From assembly GCF_947499695.1 (NCBI RefSeq), contig NZ_CANMPQ010000002.1, positions 992,001 through 1,056,000 on the forward strand: a stretch of DNA of 64,000 nt. The letters are read 5' to 3'. This DNA is from an uncultured Allomuricauda sp. (GTDB lineage Bacteria > Bacteroidota > Bacteroidia > Flavobacteriales > Flavobacteriaceae). Positions 9,117 to 16,969 of the stretch are shown piece after piece; within the stretch, counting starts at the first letter, position 1; every line of letters starts with the position of its first letter. The notes beneath the pieces were generated by a model, which did not search any database, was not told the origin of the DNA, and worked only from the letters and a program-made list of their open reading frames with translations. A program made the position numbers and the translations under genes.

Positions 9117-10070
9117 ATGAATCAGACCAACTTTTCAATACGGAATTTAAGATATCAACTGACGCTTGCCATAGTAGTGGCTTTACTGTCTTTTGGCAGC
9201 ATGACAGCTCAAACTCTGACCAAGGAACAAATGGAATTCCTAACGCCCCAATGGACAGGAGAGAGATTTGAAGACGGAAGGCCAAAAGTAGCCGATGACG
9301 TTCTACAACGAATGAAAAAAGTAACCATCGAAGAAGCATGGGGAGTATTGCGTAATGAAGGCTATCACAACCAGTTTGAAAGTGGTTGGCAACCGTTACA
9401 TGATGATGTGCCTATTGTGGGTCGAGCCCTAACCGTACAATACATGCCCAACAGACCAGATGTAGCTGACCAAATCAAGAAAAAGGGAAAAGCCGATGGC
9501 CGAATAGGGAATACCAATTCCTGGCCCATTGACATGTTGGTCGAGGGAGATGTGTATGTAGCCGATGCTTTTGGAAAAATTGTAAACGGAACTTTGATTG
9601 GAGATAACCTTGGGAATTCAATCTATGCCAAATCAAAGAACGGAGTAGTATTCAATGCGTCCAGTAGGGACATGGAAGGATTGTCTGAAATTGAAGGATT
9701 CAATGCCTTTGTTAGAGGGTGGGACCCATCTTTTCTAACTGAGGTTATGCTGCTCAGTATCAATGCGCCAATCCGTATGGGAGCGGCCACCGTGCTTCCT
9801 GGAGATATCGTTTTGGCAAAGAAAGAGGGGGTAATGTTTATTCCTTCGCACTTGGCAGAAAAGGTGGTAGTGACTTCCGAGGTAGTTAGTCTTCGTGATT
9901 TGTTCGGAATCTCTAGATTGAAAGAAGGAAAATATACTCCAGGACAAATCGATAACAAATGGACCGAGGAGATTGAAAAAGACTTTTCCCAATGGTTAAG
10001 AAGTCATATCGATGAACTTCCCGTTCCAAAGGAACAAGTTCGAGAACTGTTGAAAAAACGTATGTGGTAA
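9117..10070 (+). CDS. Exported RraA-family aldolase-like protein
   Basis: RraA-fold protein, 317 aa from the ATG at 9117. An alternative ATG at 9090 would overlap the transporter by 20 bases and lengthen the N-terminus by 9 residues; I prefer 9117 because it starts a normal Sec signal (hydrophobic core LTLAIVVALLSFGSMTAQ). The body carries the class II pyruvate-aldolase signature of the RraA/HMG-aldolase family: GDNL at 162-165 and Arg184-Asp185 in SSRDMEGL, the catalytic Arg and metal Asp. Characterised relatives are 4-hydroxy-4-methyl-2-oxoglutarate or oxaloacetate-cleaving aldolases; others only bind RNase E. Export rules out the RNase E role and favours an enzyme acting on a 2-oxo acid in the periplasm, next to a symporter that could import the pyruvate formed. 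An extra C-terminal helical stretch (WTEEIEKDFSQWLR) follows the core. Confidence 0.85.
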   Translation: MNQTNFSIRNLRYQLTLAIVVALLSFGSMTAQTLTKEQMEFLTPQWTGERFEDGRPKVADDVLQRMKKVTIEEAWGVLRNEGYHNQFESGWQPLHDDVPIVGRALTVQYMPNRPDVADQIKKKGKADGRIGNTNSWPIDMLVEGDVYVADAFGKIVNGTLIGDNLGNSIYAKSKNGVVFNASSRDMEGLSEIEGFNAFVRGWDPSFLTEVMLLSINAPIRMGAATVLPGDIVLAKKEGVMFIPSHLAEKVVVTSEVVSLRDLFGISRLKEGKYTPGQIDNKWTEEIEKDFSQWLRSHIDELPVPKEQVRELLKKRMW

Positions 10071-10118
10071 TCACTTCGTGGAGAATGTCAAAATAATAAT
10101 AACCAACGCACTATAAAA

Positions 10119-10586
10119 ATGAAAAAAACAGATAGAAGATCGGCATTTAAAAAAATGGGAATGGGCCTGGCAGCCATACTAGGTGTGGGAACTGCAAAAG
10201 CAATGACCAAAGATGAAAAACCTAAAAAAGAGGTTGTTGGCGAAATTGTACAGGACAAAAAGGTTCCATTGTTCTCAGGAGCGGTTAAACATGGCAATAC
10301 ACTGTATGTAGCGGGAAAAGGAGCTCATTTCGAGGGAGATATTAAATCCCATACCGATCATGTACTTAAGGAAATTGAAAAGGAACTAGTGAAGAATGGT
10401 TCTTCCATGGATAAGGTGTTAAAGGTAAATGTGTACCTGCACGATTTGGAAGACTACCATGGAATGAACTCTGTATATCGCGGACGTTTTGGTGAAAACC
10501 CACCAGTACGAACCACCGTAGCAGTTTATGGAGGGGTCCCAGGGAACTCATTGGTGGAAATGGATTGTATTGCGTCACTAGATTAA
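10119..10586 (+). CDS. Tat-type exported RidA-family protein
   Basis: RidA (YjgF/UK114) protein of 155 aa. The N-terminus DRRSAFKKMGMGLAAILGVG resembles a twin-arginine signal, cut near residue 28. The Rid core follows: LFSGAVKHGNTLYVAGKGA, SHTDHVLKEIEKEL, VLKVNVYLHDLEDYHGMN, and a C-terminal PPVRTTVAVYGGVP ... VEMDCIA. The imine-hydrolysing Arg (Arg131) and partner Glu147 are conserved. RidA proteins hydrolyse enamine/imine intermediates released by PLP enzymes and are normally cytosolic trimers. This one lies 11 bases before the start of an exported SelA-like PLP lyase, so clearing that enzyme's enamine product is the obvious inferred role. The Tat route would let the trimer fold before export. 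Confidence 0.86.
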   Translation: MKKTDRRSAFKKMGMGLAAILGVGTAKAMTKDEKPKKEVVGEIVQDKKVPLFSGAVKHGNTLYVAGKGAHFEGDIKSHTDHVLKEIEKELVKNGSSMDKVLKVNVYLHDLEDYHGMNSVYRGRFGENPPVRTTVAVYGGVPGNSLVEMDCIASLD

Positions 10587-10597
10587 ATCACAGGAAA

Positions 10598-11830
10598 ATG
10601 AAAAAATCAGAAAATAAGCTTACCAGAAGAAAACTTTTGAAGACGATTTCCAGCCTTCCTGTAGTAGGGGGATTAGTTGGGGCAGGTCTTCTTACACCGC
10701 AAATGATGCAAGGGGCAGTAGAAACTACGGCATCTCGAAACTTTTTTAAAGAATTGGGAATACGGACGTTCATTAATGCTGCTGGTACATACACATCCAT
10801 GACAGGCTCCCTAATGTCCGATAATGTGCTGTCGGCCATTACATTTGGAGCCACTGAGTATGTAGATTTAGATGAACTCCAAGATAAAGTTGGAGAACGA
10901 CTTGCTGAATTGTTGGAATGTGAGTATGCAACAGTAACTTCAGGTGCTTTCGGAGCGATGTCTATTGGGATGGCTGGAATCTTAGCCGGAATGGACGAAA
11001 AAATTGTTGCCCAGTTGCCGGATACCACGGGTTTAAAAAATGAGGTTATCCTTCAGGAATCCCATAATATTGGATATTCCAAGGCTTTGACCAATGTTGG
11101 AGCCAAATTAGTATGGGTGAAAACCGCAGAGGAACTTGAAAAAGCTATCAGCAAGAAAACGGCGATGCTATGGTTTCTGAATGCTAATACCGAAGAAGGA
11201 GAAATAAAAAGGGAAGAGTTTGTTGCCTTGGGCAAAAAACATGGAATACCAACCTTTATTGATTGTGCCGCTGATGTACCACCGGTTGAAAACCTTTTTA
11301 AGTTTACTAAAATGGGATTTGATTTGGTTGCTTTTTCTGGTGGAAAAGGAATACGAGGCCCACAAAGTGCTGGACTTCTATTGGGTAAACGCAAATATAT
11401 TGAGGCAGCCCGACTGCATACACCACCAAGAGGGACTACTATTGGTAGAGGTATGAAGGTGAACAAAGAAGAAGTGTTGGGAATGTTGGCCGCAATAGAA
11501 ACCTATTTACAAAGAGATCATGATGCAGAATGGAAACTTTGGGAAAGTCAGATCAAATTGATTAGTGATAGTGCCTTGTCGGTTAATGGAGTAAAGACCG
11601 AAATTCATGTGCCGCCGCATGCCAATCATGTTCCATCCTTACGAATCCAATGGGATGAAAAGATGGTTAAAATCACAGCGGAAGAAGCTCGAAAAAAATT
11701 GAAGGATGGTCACCCGTCCATTGCTACGGTAGGAAATAAAGATACCATAGGCATTACAACATGGATGATGGTTCCTGGTCAAGAAAGAATCGTAGCACAA
11801 AGAGTTAAGGAAGTTCTGGAAAACGCTTAA
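10598..11830 (+). CDS. Tat-type exported SelA-like PLP enzyme (DgaE-like ammonia lyase family)
   Basis: Fold-type I PLP enzyme of 410 aa from the ATG at 10598 (an upstream TTG frame overlapping the RidA gene adds only 11 unlikely residues). The N-terminus TRRKLLKTISSLPVVGGLVG is a good twin-arginine signal. The mature part resembles the DgaE/SelA-like family: INAAGTYTSMTGSLMS, VDLDELQDKVGERLAELL, VTSGAFGAM, QLPDTTGLKNEVI, and the PLP-binding SGGKGIRGPQSAG with Lys250. Cytosolic DgaE makes 2-keto-3-deoxy-6-phosphogluconate from D-glucosaminate 6-phosphate by eliminating water and ammonia; it is not a tRNA-Sec enzyme. A Tat signal fits a cofactor-loaded protein. Two exported RidA genes flank it, matching an enamine-releasing reaction. 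The substrate here would have to be unphosphorylated, which is inference. Confidence 0.86.
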   Translation: MKKSENKLTRRKLLKTISSLPVVGGLVGAGLLTPQMMQGAVETTASRNFFKELGIRTFINAAGTYTSMTGSLMSDNVLSAITFGATEYVDLDELQDKVGERLAELLECEYATVTSGAFGAMSIGMAGILAGMDEKIVAQLPDTTGLKNEVILQESHNIGYSKALTNVGAKLVWVKTAEELEKAISKKTAMLWFLNANTEEGEIKREEFVALGKKHGIPTFIDCAADVPPVENLFKFTKMGFDLVAFSGGKGIRGPQSAGLLLGKRKYIEAARLHTPPRGTTIGRGMKVNKEEVLGMLAAIETYLQRDHDAEWKLWESQIKLISDSALSVNGVKTEIHVPPHANHVPSLRIQWDEKMVKITAEEARKKLKDGHPSIATVGNKDTIGITTWMMVPGQERIVAQRVKEVLENA

Positions 11831-11854
11831 TTTTATACGAATCCAATAAAATAG

Positions 11855-12439
11855 ATGACCATGAAAGCCATTCTTAAAGGAGCACTTCTTTTATTGTTGA
11901 CAGTGTCCTGTGTAATATCCAATGAGAAAAAAGAAGAAATCCCTCAAACTGATGAAGTTGTTGAAGCAAAAACTTCCGATTATGACCCCGAGGGCAAACT
12001 AAAGGAGCTCGGTATTGAATTAAGTACACCATCTGCGCCGGTAGCGAATTATGTAAATGCGGTTCGTACCGGAAACCTGATTTTTTTAGCAGGAAAAGGG
12101 CCAAAGCAATCCAACGGAGAGTATATCACGGGAAAAGTGGGAGAAGATTTGTCCATTGAGGAAGGATACTATGCTGCTAGGGTAACAGGAATAAATCAAC
12201 TTTCTGTGTTAAAAGCCGAACTGGGCGATTTAAGCAAAGTAAAACGAATTGTAAAAGTGCTTGGAATGGTCAATGCCACCCCAGACTTTACGGATCACCC
12301 AAAGGTTGTAAACGGATATTCGGATTTAATGGTGCAGGTTTTTGGCGACAAAGGAAAGCATGCAAGAGCAGCCGTGGGAATGGGTTCACTTCCGACCAAC
12401 ATTGCCGTTGAAATTGAAATGATTGTTGAGGTGGAATAG
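11855..12439 (+). CDS. RidA-family lipoprotein
   Basis: Second Rid protein of the cluster, 194 aa, anchored as a lipoprotein: MTMKAILKGALLLLLTVSC with Cys19. A low-complexity Glu/Lys linker (to about residue 45) leads to a Rid domain of the YjgF-like-1 type: LKELGIELSTPSAPVANYVNAV, LIFLAGKGP, ITGKVGEDLSIEEGYYAAR and KVLGMVNATPDFTDHPKVVNGYSDLM. Arg171 (HARAAVGMGSLP) and Glu186 match the imine-binding pair. A second in-frame Met lies two codons in (11861). It is the last gene of the run that starts with the dehydrogenase and ends at a bidirectional hairpin. Its sequence is of a different Rid subtype from the gene at 10119, so it is not a simple duplicate; the two may act on different imines or at different sites. 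Confidence 0.86.
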   Translation: MTMKAILKGALLLLLTVSCVISNEKKEEIPQTDEVVEAKTSDYDPEGKLKELGIELSTPSAPVANYVNAVRTGNLIFLAGKGPKQSNGEYITGKVGEDLSIEEGYYAARVTGINQLSVLKAELGDLSKVKRIVKVLGMVNATPDFTDHPKVVNGYSDLMVQVFGDKGKHARAAVGMGSLPTNIAVEIEMIVEVE

Positions 12440-12460
12440 AATTTCCAAAACCCGATAAAA

Positions 12461-12509
12461 ACAAGAAAACCACAATATCCTTTTATCAGATAATTGTGGT
12501 TTTTTCTTG

Positions 12510-12510
<1 letters not shown>
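12461..12510. terminator. Bidirectional hairpin between the RidA lipoprotein gene and tRNA-Phe
   Basis: Arms ACCACAAT (12469-12476) and ATTGTGGT (12493-12500) close a 16-base loop. Flanking A-rich and T6 tracts lengthen the stem and supply U-tails in both directions, so it can stop the + strand operon and the minus-strand tRNA transcript. Confidence 0.75.
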
Positions 12511-12582
<72 letters not shown>

Positions 12583-12682
12583 ATGCTATAAAGCGGGTGC
12601 AAATATAATTTCAAAATTAGGATATACAAACAAAAACTTGAAAAAAGGCAAGGGTTTTTTTTCAATTCTCCATCTTTGTATT

Positions 12683-13411
12683 ATGAACTTGGTCATCGAC
12701 ATAGGAAACACTTTGATAAAGTATGCCGTTTTTGAAAATGGAACCATCGTATTTGATCAGGGTTCTGAATCCAGTATGTTTTTGTCCAAAGTAAAGGAAC
12801 TCTTTGAAGCCTACCCGAAGATTGATCATGCTCTGATTTCATCAGTTGGTCCCCTGGAGCGAAAAGAAAAAGATATTGTTTCATTGTTCTGCAAAGTGCA
12901 TGTACTGTCCAATACTTCTAAAATACCATTCAAAAATAGCTATGCTACTCCCAATACTTTAGGGATGGATAGAGTGGCATTGGCAACAGCAGCATTTTAT
13001 AAAAATCAAAGAAGAAATACCTTGATTATCGATGCCGGTACATGCATTACGTATGATATGGTCAATGATGCTGGCGAATATGTTGGAGGAGCTATTTCGC
13101 CTGGAGTTCGTATGCGCTACAGCGCCATGCACAACCAAACTGCAAAGTTACCCTTATTACAACCCGAAGAGATTTTGGATTTCATTGGGAATTCTACCCA
13201 AACCAGCATGCATAGTGGTGTTATTAACGGAGTTTCACAAGAATTGGATGGTATAATAAGTCAGTATAGAACCCGCTTCAAAGATTTAACAGTTATTTTA
13301 ACAGGCGGAGACTCCCATTTTTTTGCTAAACGACTAAAAAATACCATATTTGCGAATTCTAAATTTCTCTTGGAGGGGCTTAATTACTTGCTGGAATACA
13401 ACAAACGCTAG
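12683..13411 (+). CDS. coaX: Type III pantothenate kinase
   Basis: Phosphorylates pantothenate with ATP, the first committed step of coenzyme A synthesis; the type III enzymes need a monovalent cation and resist feedback by CoA. The protein of 242 aa begins MNLVIDIGNTLIKYAVFENG, the ASKHA phosphate-1 motif with Asp6 and Asn9. DAGTCITYDMV carries the catalytic Asp region, and GGAISPGVRMRYSAMHNQTAKLP the pantothenate-binding segment. The ATG at 12683 is chosen over a TTG 45 bases upstream because the conserved DIGNT must lie near the N-terminus. It ends at 13411 and the next start codon follows at once, so it heads an operon of envelope genes reaching at least to lptC. Cytosolic. Confidence 0.95.
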   Translation: MNLVIDIGNTLIKYAVFENGTIVFDQGSESSMFLSKVKELFEAYPKIDHALISSVGPLERKEKDIVSLFCKVHVLSNTSKIPFKNSYATPNTLGMDRVALATAAFYKNQRRNTLIIDAGTCITYDMVNDAGEYVGGAISPGVRMRYSAMHNQTAKLPLLQPEEILDFIGNSTQTSMHSGVINGVSQELDGIISQYRTRFKDLTVILTGGDSHFFAKRLKNTIFANSKFLLEGLNYLLEYNKR

Positions 13412-14677
13412 ATGGTAAAGAAATTTTTGATTGCTTTTTTTTGCGTAGCTGCACATGGCATTTTTGCGCAAAACGGTACCATATCACCTTATTCATATTT
13501 TGGAATAGGAGACCTTAGAAATGGGGGTTCGGTAGAAAACCAGATGATGGGGGGCGTTAGCATGTATGGCGATAGTATCCACTTAAACCTTACCAATCCC
13601 GCAGCCTACGCAAAGCTCAGATTGACCACCTATACCGGGGGTATTTCGCGCACAGAATTCAGGTTAGAGGATTTTACGGAAACTCAAAGATCTTCCATCA
13701 CTAATTTGGACTATTTGGCGATTGGATTCCCAATAGCAAAAAATGCTGGAATTGGTTTTGGCCTGATGCCATTCTCCTCCGTAGGGTACAATCTGACTGA
13801 TACAAGAGAAAGTGAAACTGAACCAACAGTGACCAATGTTTTTACCGGCGAAGGCGGCCTAAACCGTGCTTTTCTGTCCCTTGGTTTTGAGCCTATTAAA
13901 AACCTAAGCTTGGGAGCCACGGTTAATTTTAATTTTGGGACACTTGAGTACCGAAGATTGCAGAGTGTCGAAGGTGTGCAATTGGGGACACTTGATAATA
14001 GGGAATCCCGCATAAACGGATACGATTTCAATTATGCTCTTAATTATACCCCAACTATTAAGGACAAATACACGCTATATACATCGGTTTTGATTAACAC
14101 TCAGGTCAATCTGACTTCGGAGAACTCTGAAAGATTAGGTTCCTTTTCGTTGGTGACTGGTGAGGATGTAGAAGTTATCGATGTGAATTTGGATGAAAAT
14201 AATCTTAGAAATACGGAGCTGAAGATTCCAACCCGTACAACTATCGGACTTGGTTTTGGAGAAAACAAAAAATGGTTTTTGGGCGGGGAGTATAGTATGC
14301 AAAAATTCAGTGAATTCAGTAACGACTTTTTGGGGTTGAGCAATGTTACTTATAACGACGCAAGTACCTTTGCTTTCGGAGGGTATTATATACCGGATTA
14401 CCGTTCCCTTTCAAGCTATTTTAAAAGGATTACCTACAGGGCTGGAGTACGCTATGATGTGAGTGGATTGCAGGTCAATAATAAGGAGATAAATGATTTT
14501 GGCATAACTTTTGGATTTGGGTTACCGTTGAGCAACAATTTTTCCAATGTCAACGTAGGTTTCGAACTAGGAAGACGAGGAACAACAGATGCCAACCTGA
14601 TAGAAGAAAATTACTTTAAGGTCAACATCGGTTTATCTTTAAACGATAGATGGTTCGTCAAGAGAAAAATAAATTAA
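13412..14677 (+). CDS. Outer-membrane beta-barrel protein of unknown function
   Basis: A 421-aa protein with a signal peptide (MVKKFLIAFFCVAAHGIFAQ) followed by a long run of amphipathic strands rich in Gly, Asn, Tyr and Phe, as in FadL/PorV-like barrels. The YSYFGIGDLRNGG opening and the NPAAYAKL segment are typical of Bacteroidota outer-membrane proteins that begin with a short plug-like region. The C-terminus NVGFELGRRGTTDANLIEENYFKVNIGLSLNDRWF alternates like final barrel strands. It starts on the base after the coaX stop, so the two are co-transcribed and probably translationally coupled. Neighbouring TPR, LptC and chaperone genes suggest a role in envelope assembly. I know of no assigned function. 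Confidence 0.82.
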   Translation: MVKKFLIAFFCVAAHGIFAQNGTISPYSYFGIGDLRNGGSVENQMMGGVSMYGDSIHLNLTNPAAYAKLRLTTYTGGISRTEFRLEDFTETQRSSITNLDYLAIGFPIAKNAGIGFGLMPFSSVGYNLTDTRESETEPTVTNVFTGEGGLNRAFLSLGFEPIKNLSLGATVNFNFGTLEYRRLQSVEGVQLGTLDNRESRINGYDFNYALNYTPTIKDKYTLYTSVLINTQVNLTSENSERLGSFSLVTGEDVEVIDVNLDENNLRNTELKIPTRTTIGLGFGENKKWFLGGEYSMQKFSEFSNDFLGLSNVTYNDASTFAFGGYYIPDYRSLSSYFKRITYRAGVRYDVSGLQVNNKEINDFGITFGFGLPLSNNFSNVNVGFELGRRGTTDANLIEENYFKVNIGLSLNDRWFVKRKIN

Positions 14678-14784
14678 GAACAGGTCTCTTTTTTTGAATT
14701 ATCCATAAATAACCACCAATATATGTTGCATTAAGATGATTTTTTCATGAAAATTTGTACATTAACCGCTTTAAAATTAGTAAG

Positions 14785-16155
14785 ATGAAGACGAAACACT
14801 ACTTAACGATGATAGCGATTCTTATGTCGATGGGATTAAGTATGGCTCAAGCTCAGAATCCTGAGTGCATGACCAATCTTTCCATTTACGCAGAACATGC
14901 AAAAGTTAAAAATTACGATGCTGCTTATGAGCCTTGGAAAATGGTCTACGAAAGTTGCCCAGATATCAACAAGGCAAATTTCACCTATGGTGAGCGCATT
15001 TTAAAACATAAGATTAAAAATTCTTCCGGTGCAGATAAGGACGGGTATATCCAAGAACTTTTAGCAATGTATGACAACAGCGGGAAGTATTTTCCAACAA
15101 AATTCTCTCAAGCTGACAGAGCAATAGATAAAGTGCTTTTGATGTATGATAACAAAATGGCATCAAACGATCAGGTCTATGATATGCTAGGAAAAGCCTT
15201 TACTGAGGATAAGAAAAACTTCAAAAACCCTAAGGCGCTATACCTATACTTCTCTAGCTTGGTTGATTTGCACGATGGTGGTAAAAAAGACCTTCAGGAA
15301 GTTTTCGATACTTATGATGATGTTACTGAAAAGGTAGAGGAAGAAAACAAAAAATTGACCAATGTAGTAACCAGATTACTTCCAAAGGATTCTTTGGGTA
15401 CTTTGACTACAAAGGAGAAAAGACAACTTAAGGCAGCTACGGTAAACTCAAAGTCTTACGGTAAAATTGCTGGTAGTATCGATTCAAAATTGGGGGCACT
15501 TGCAGATTGCGGTAACCTTATTCCTTTATATGAGAAGAGTTTCGAAGGTAAAAAGAACGATGTAAACTGGGTGAAAAGAGCTGTTGGTAGAATGTTCTCC
15601 AAAGAATGTACAGATGACCCAATGTTTAGAAAACTGTTCGAAGCACAGTTGGCATTAGATCCATCAGCCGACGCTTATATGTACGGAGGTGTATTAAAGC
15701 AAAAATCTGGTGATAACAAAGGTGCTATTGCTGACTTTAATAAGGCAGTTGAATTGGAAACTGATAACTTCAGAAAATCCAACATCCTTTATAAAATTGC
15801 AACAACGGTTAGAAGAAGTAGCAAATCCCAAGCTAGAAGCTATGCGCTTAAGGCTATCGACGCTAATCCGGCAAACGGAAAAGCGTATTTGTTGATTGCT
15901 AACCTCTATGCAGGTAGCGCCAACGCTTGTGGAACTACACCTTTTGAAAAGAGGGCTATCTATTGGAAAGCCGCTGAAATGGCAAGAAAAGCAGGTCGCG
16001 TAGATCCATCGTTAAGTGGACGCGCAAACAGATCCGCTGCAAGTTATACCGAAAGGGCTCCTAATAAGGAAATGATATTCAGCTCTGGCATGGCCGGAAA
16101 GCGTGTTACCTTCAGTTGTTGGGTAGGAGGCAGCGTAAAAGTGCCTAGTTTGTAG
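14785..16155 (+). CDS. Exported tetratricopeptide-repeat protein
   Basis: Periplasmic protein of 456 aa with a clear signal peptide MKTKHYLTMIAILMSMGLSMAQAQ; the start at 14785 is preferred to a TTG 30 bases earlier. The N-terminal half is helical with a NYDAAYEPWKMVYESCPD repeat-like element, and a coiled linker VTEKVEEENKKL lies in the middle. A canonical TPR pair appears near residues 300-380 (YMYGGVLKQKSGDNKGAIADFNKAVELETDNFRKS, SYALKAIDANPANGKAYLLIANLY). Several Cys pairs (EC, SCPD, DCGN, ECTDD) may form disulfides. The family is conserved in Flavobacteriia beside lptC, but a biochemical function is not known to me. It lies one base before the lptC start. Confidence 0.82.
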   Translation: MKTKHYLTMIAILMSMGLSMAQAQNPECMTNLSIYAEHAKVKNYDAAYEPWKMVYESCPDINKANFTYGERILKHKIKNSSGADKDGYIQELLAMYDNSGKYFPTKFSQADRAIDKVLLMYDNKMASNDQVYDMLGKAFTEDKKNFKNPKALYLYFSSLVDLHDGGKKDLQEVFDTYDDVTEKVEEENKKLTNVVTRLLPKDSLGTLTTKEKRQLKAATVNSKSYGKIAGSIDSKLGALADCGNLIPLYEKSFEGKKNDVNWVKRAVGRMFSKECTDDPMFRKLFEAQLALDPSADAYMYGGVLKQKSGDNKGAIADFNKAVELETDNFRKSNILYKIATTVRRSSKSQARSYALKAIDANPANGKAYLLIANLYAGSANACGTTPFEKRAIYWKAAEMARKAGRVDPSLSGRANRSAASYTERAPNKEMIFSSGMAGKRVTFSCWVGGSVKVPSL

Positions 16156-16156
16156 T

Positions 16157-16759
16157 GTGAAACAGACATCCAAAAATAATTTAAAGAGTCTTGCCACGGT
16201 TTTTGCCGTGGCAATCCTTTTTATGTCCTGTAAGGACAACTATCAGCGTGTAGGTGAAGAGGCGGTAAAGCCCATTTTTCCGCAAGGGGTAGCACAAAAC
16301 TTTATATTAACCTATACCGAAACGCCTAAAGAGTTGGGCTCCGAAGATGCTGATAGTTCAAAAGTTATTGCAATTCTTAGAAGCCCTATAACCGAGGATT
16401 TCGATAATCAGAGTTTTAGATATCGAACCTTCCCAGAGGGTTTAAAAGTTGACTTTTTTGACGATAAAAATCAAAAGAGTGTTATTACGGCCGATTATGG
16501 AATTGTCTATTCGCAGACTAATTTGATTGATCTGCAGGGCAATGTGGTAATCGAAACCCATGATGGGAAAAAATTGGAAACACCACAATTATTTTTTGAT
16601 AGAAAGAATAGTTGGATCTTTACAGAAGAGGAGTTTACCTATACCAATCCCGAAGATGGAACCGTAATGGATGGCGAAGGCATGGATTTTAACCGGGATT
16701 TTAGTTTTTTCAAGGCTCACAAAACCTATGGTCTAATGACCATAAAAGAAAGCGAATGA
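16157..16759 (+). CDS. lptC: LPS export periplasmic component LptC (lipoprotein form)
   Basis: Part of the Lpt bridge that moves lipopolysaccharide from the inner to the outer membrane. This 200-aa protein starts with GTG at 16157, one base after the previous stop, and has lipobox LFMSC (Cys25), as in Bacteroidota LptC, which is a lipoprotein and not TM-anchored. The body is a run of beta strands: LRSPITEDFDNQSFRYRTFPEGLKVDFFDD, SVITADYGIVYSQTNLIDLQGNVVIETHDGK and LFFDRKNSWIFTEEEFTY, which is the LptC/OstA jellyroll pattern. The next gene, 1 base downstream, encodes a small membrane protein. LptE is encoded 39 kb away in the same window. Confidence 0.88.
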   Translation: MKQTSKNNLKSLATVFAVAILFMSCKDNYQRVGEEAVKPIFPQGVAQNFILTYTETPKELGSEDADSSKVIAILRSPITEDFDNQSFRYRTFPEGLKVDFFDDKNQKSVITADYGIVYSQTNLIDLQGNVVIETHDGKKLETPQLFFDRKNSWIFTEEEFTYTNPEDGTVMDGEGMDFNRDFSFFKAHKTYGLMTIKESE

Positions 16760-16760
16760 T

Positions 16761-16961
16761 ATGATAAAAATTTTAAGATATACTGAATACCTGTATTTGG
16801 TGGTAGCCGCCCTTTCTATATACAAAGTAATCGAGCTTTGGAGTGTGGAACCCAAAGAAACCTATATTTTCATATTTTTTGCCGTGGTTTCCACTGCGAT
16901 GTTTCTTTTTAGGAGGAAATATCGAAAGCGATTCGAACAACGAAAAAAAGATAACCAATAA
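16761..16961 (+). CDS. Small two-TM membrane protein of unknown function
   Basis: A 66-aa protein with two hydrophobic segments (YLYLVVAALSIYKVIELW and YIFIFFAVVSTAMFLF) and a strongly basic tail RRKYRKRFEQRKKDNQ that should face the cytosol. It lies between lptC (1-base gap) and the CNNM gene (8-base gap), so it is part of the operon and very likely translated. I know it only as a conserved hypothetical protein of Flavobacteriaceae; no function is assigned. A helper role for LptC or the next transporter is possible but has no direct support. Confidence 0.75.
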   Translation: MIKILRYTEYLYLVVAALSIYKVIELWSVEPKETYIFIFFAVVSTAMFLFRRKYRKRFEQRKKDNQ

Positions 16962-16969
16962 ACCAATTT

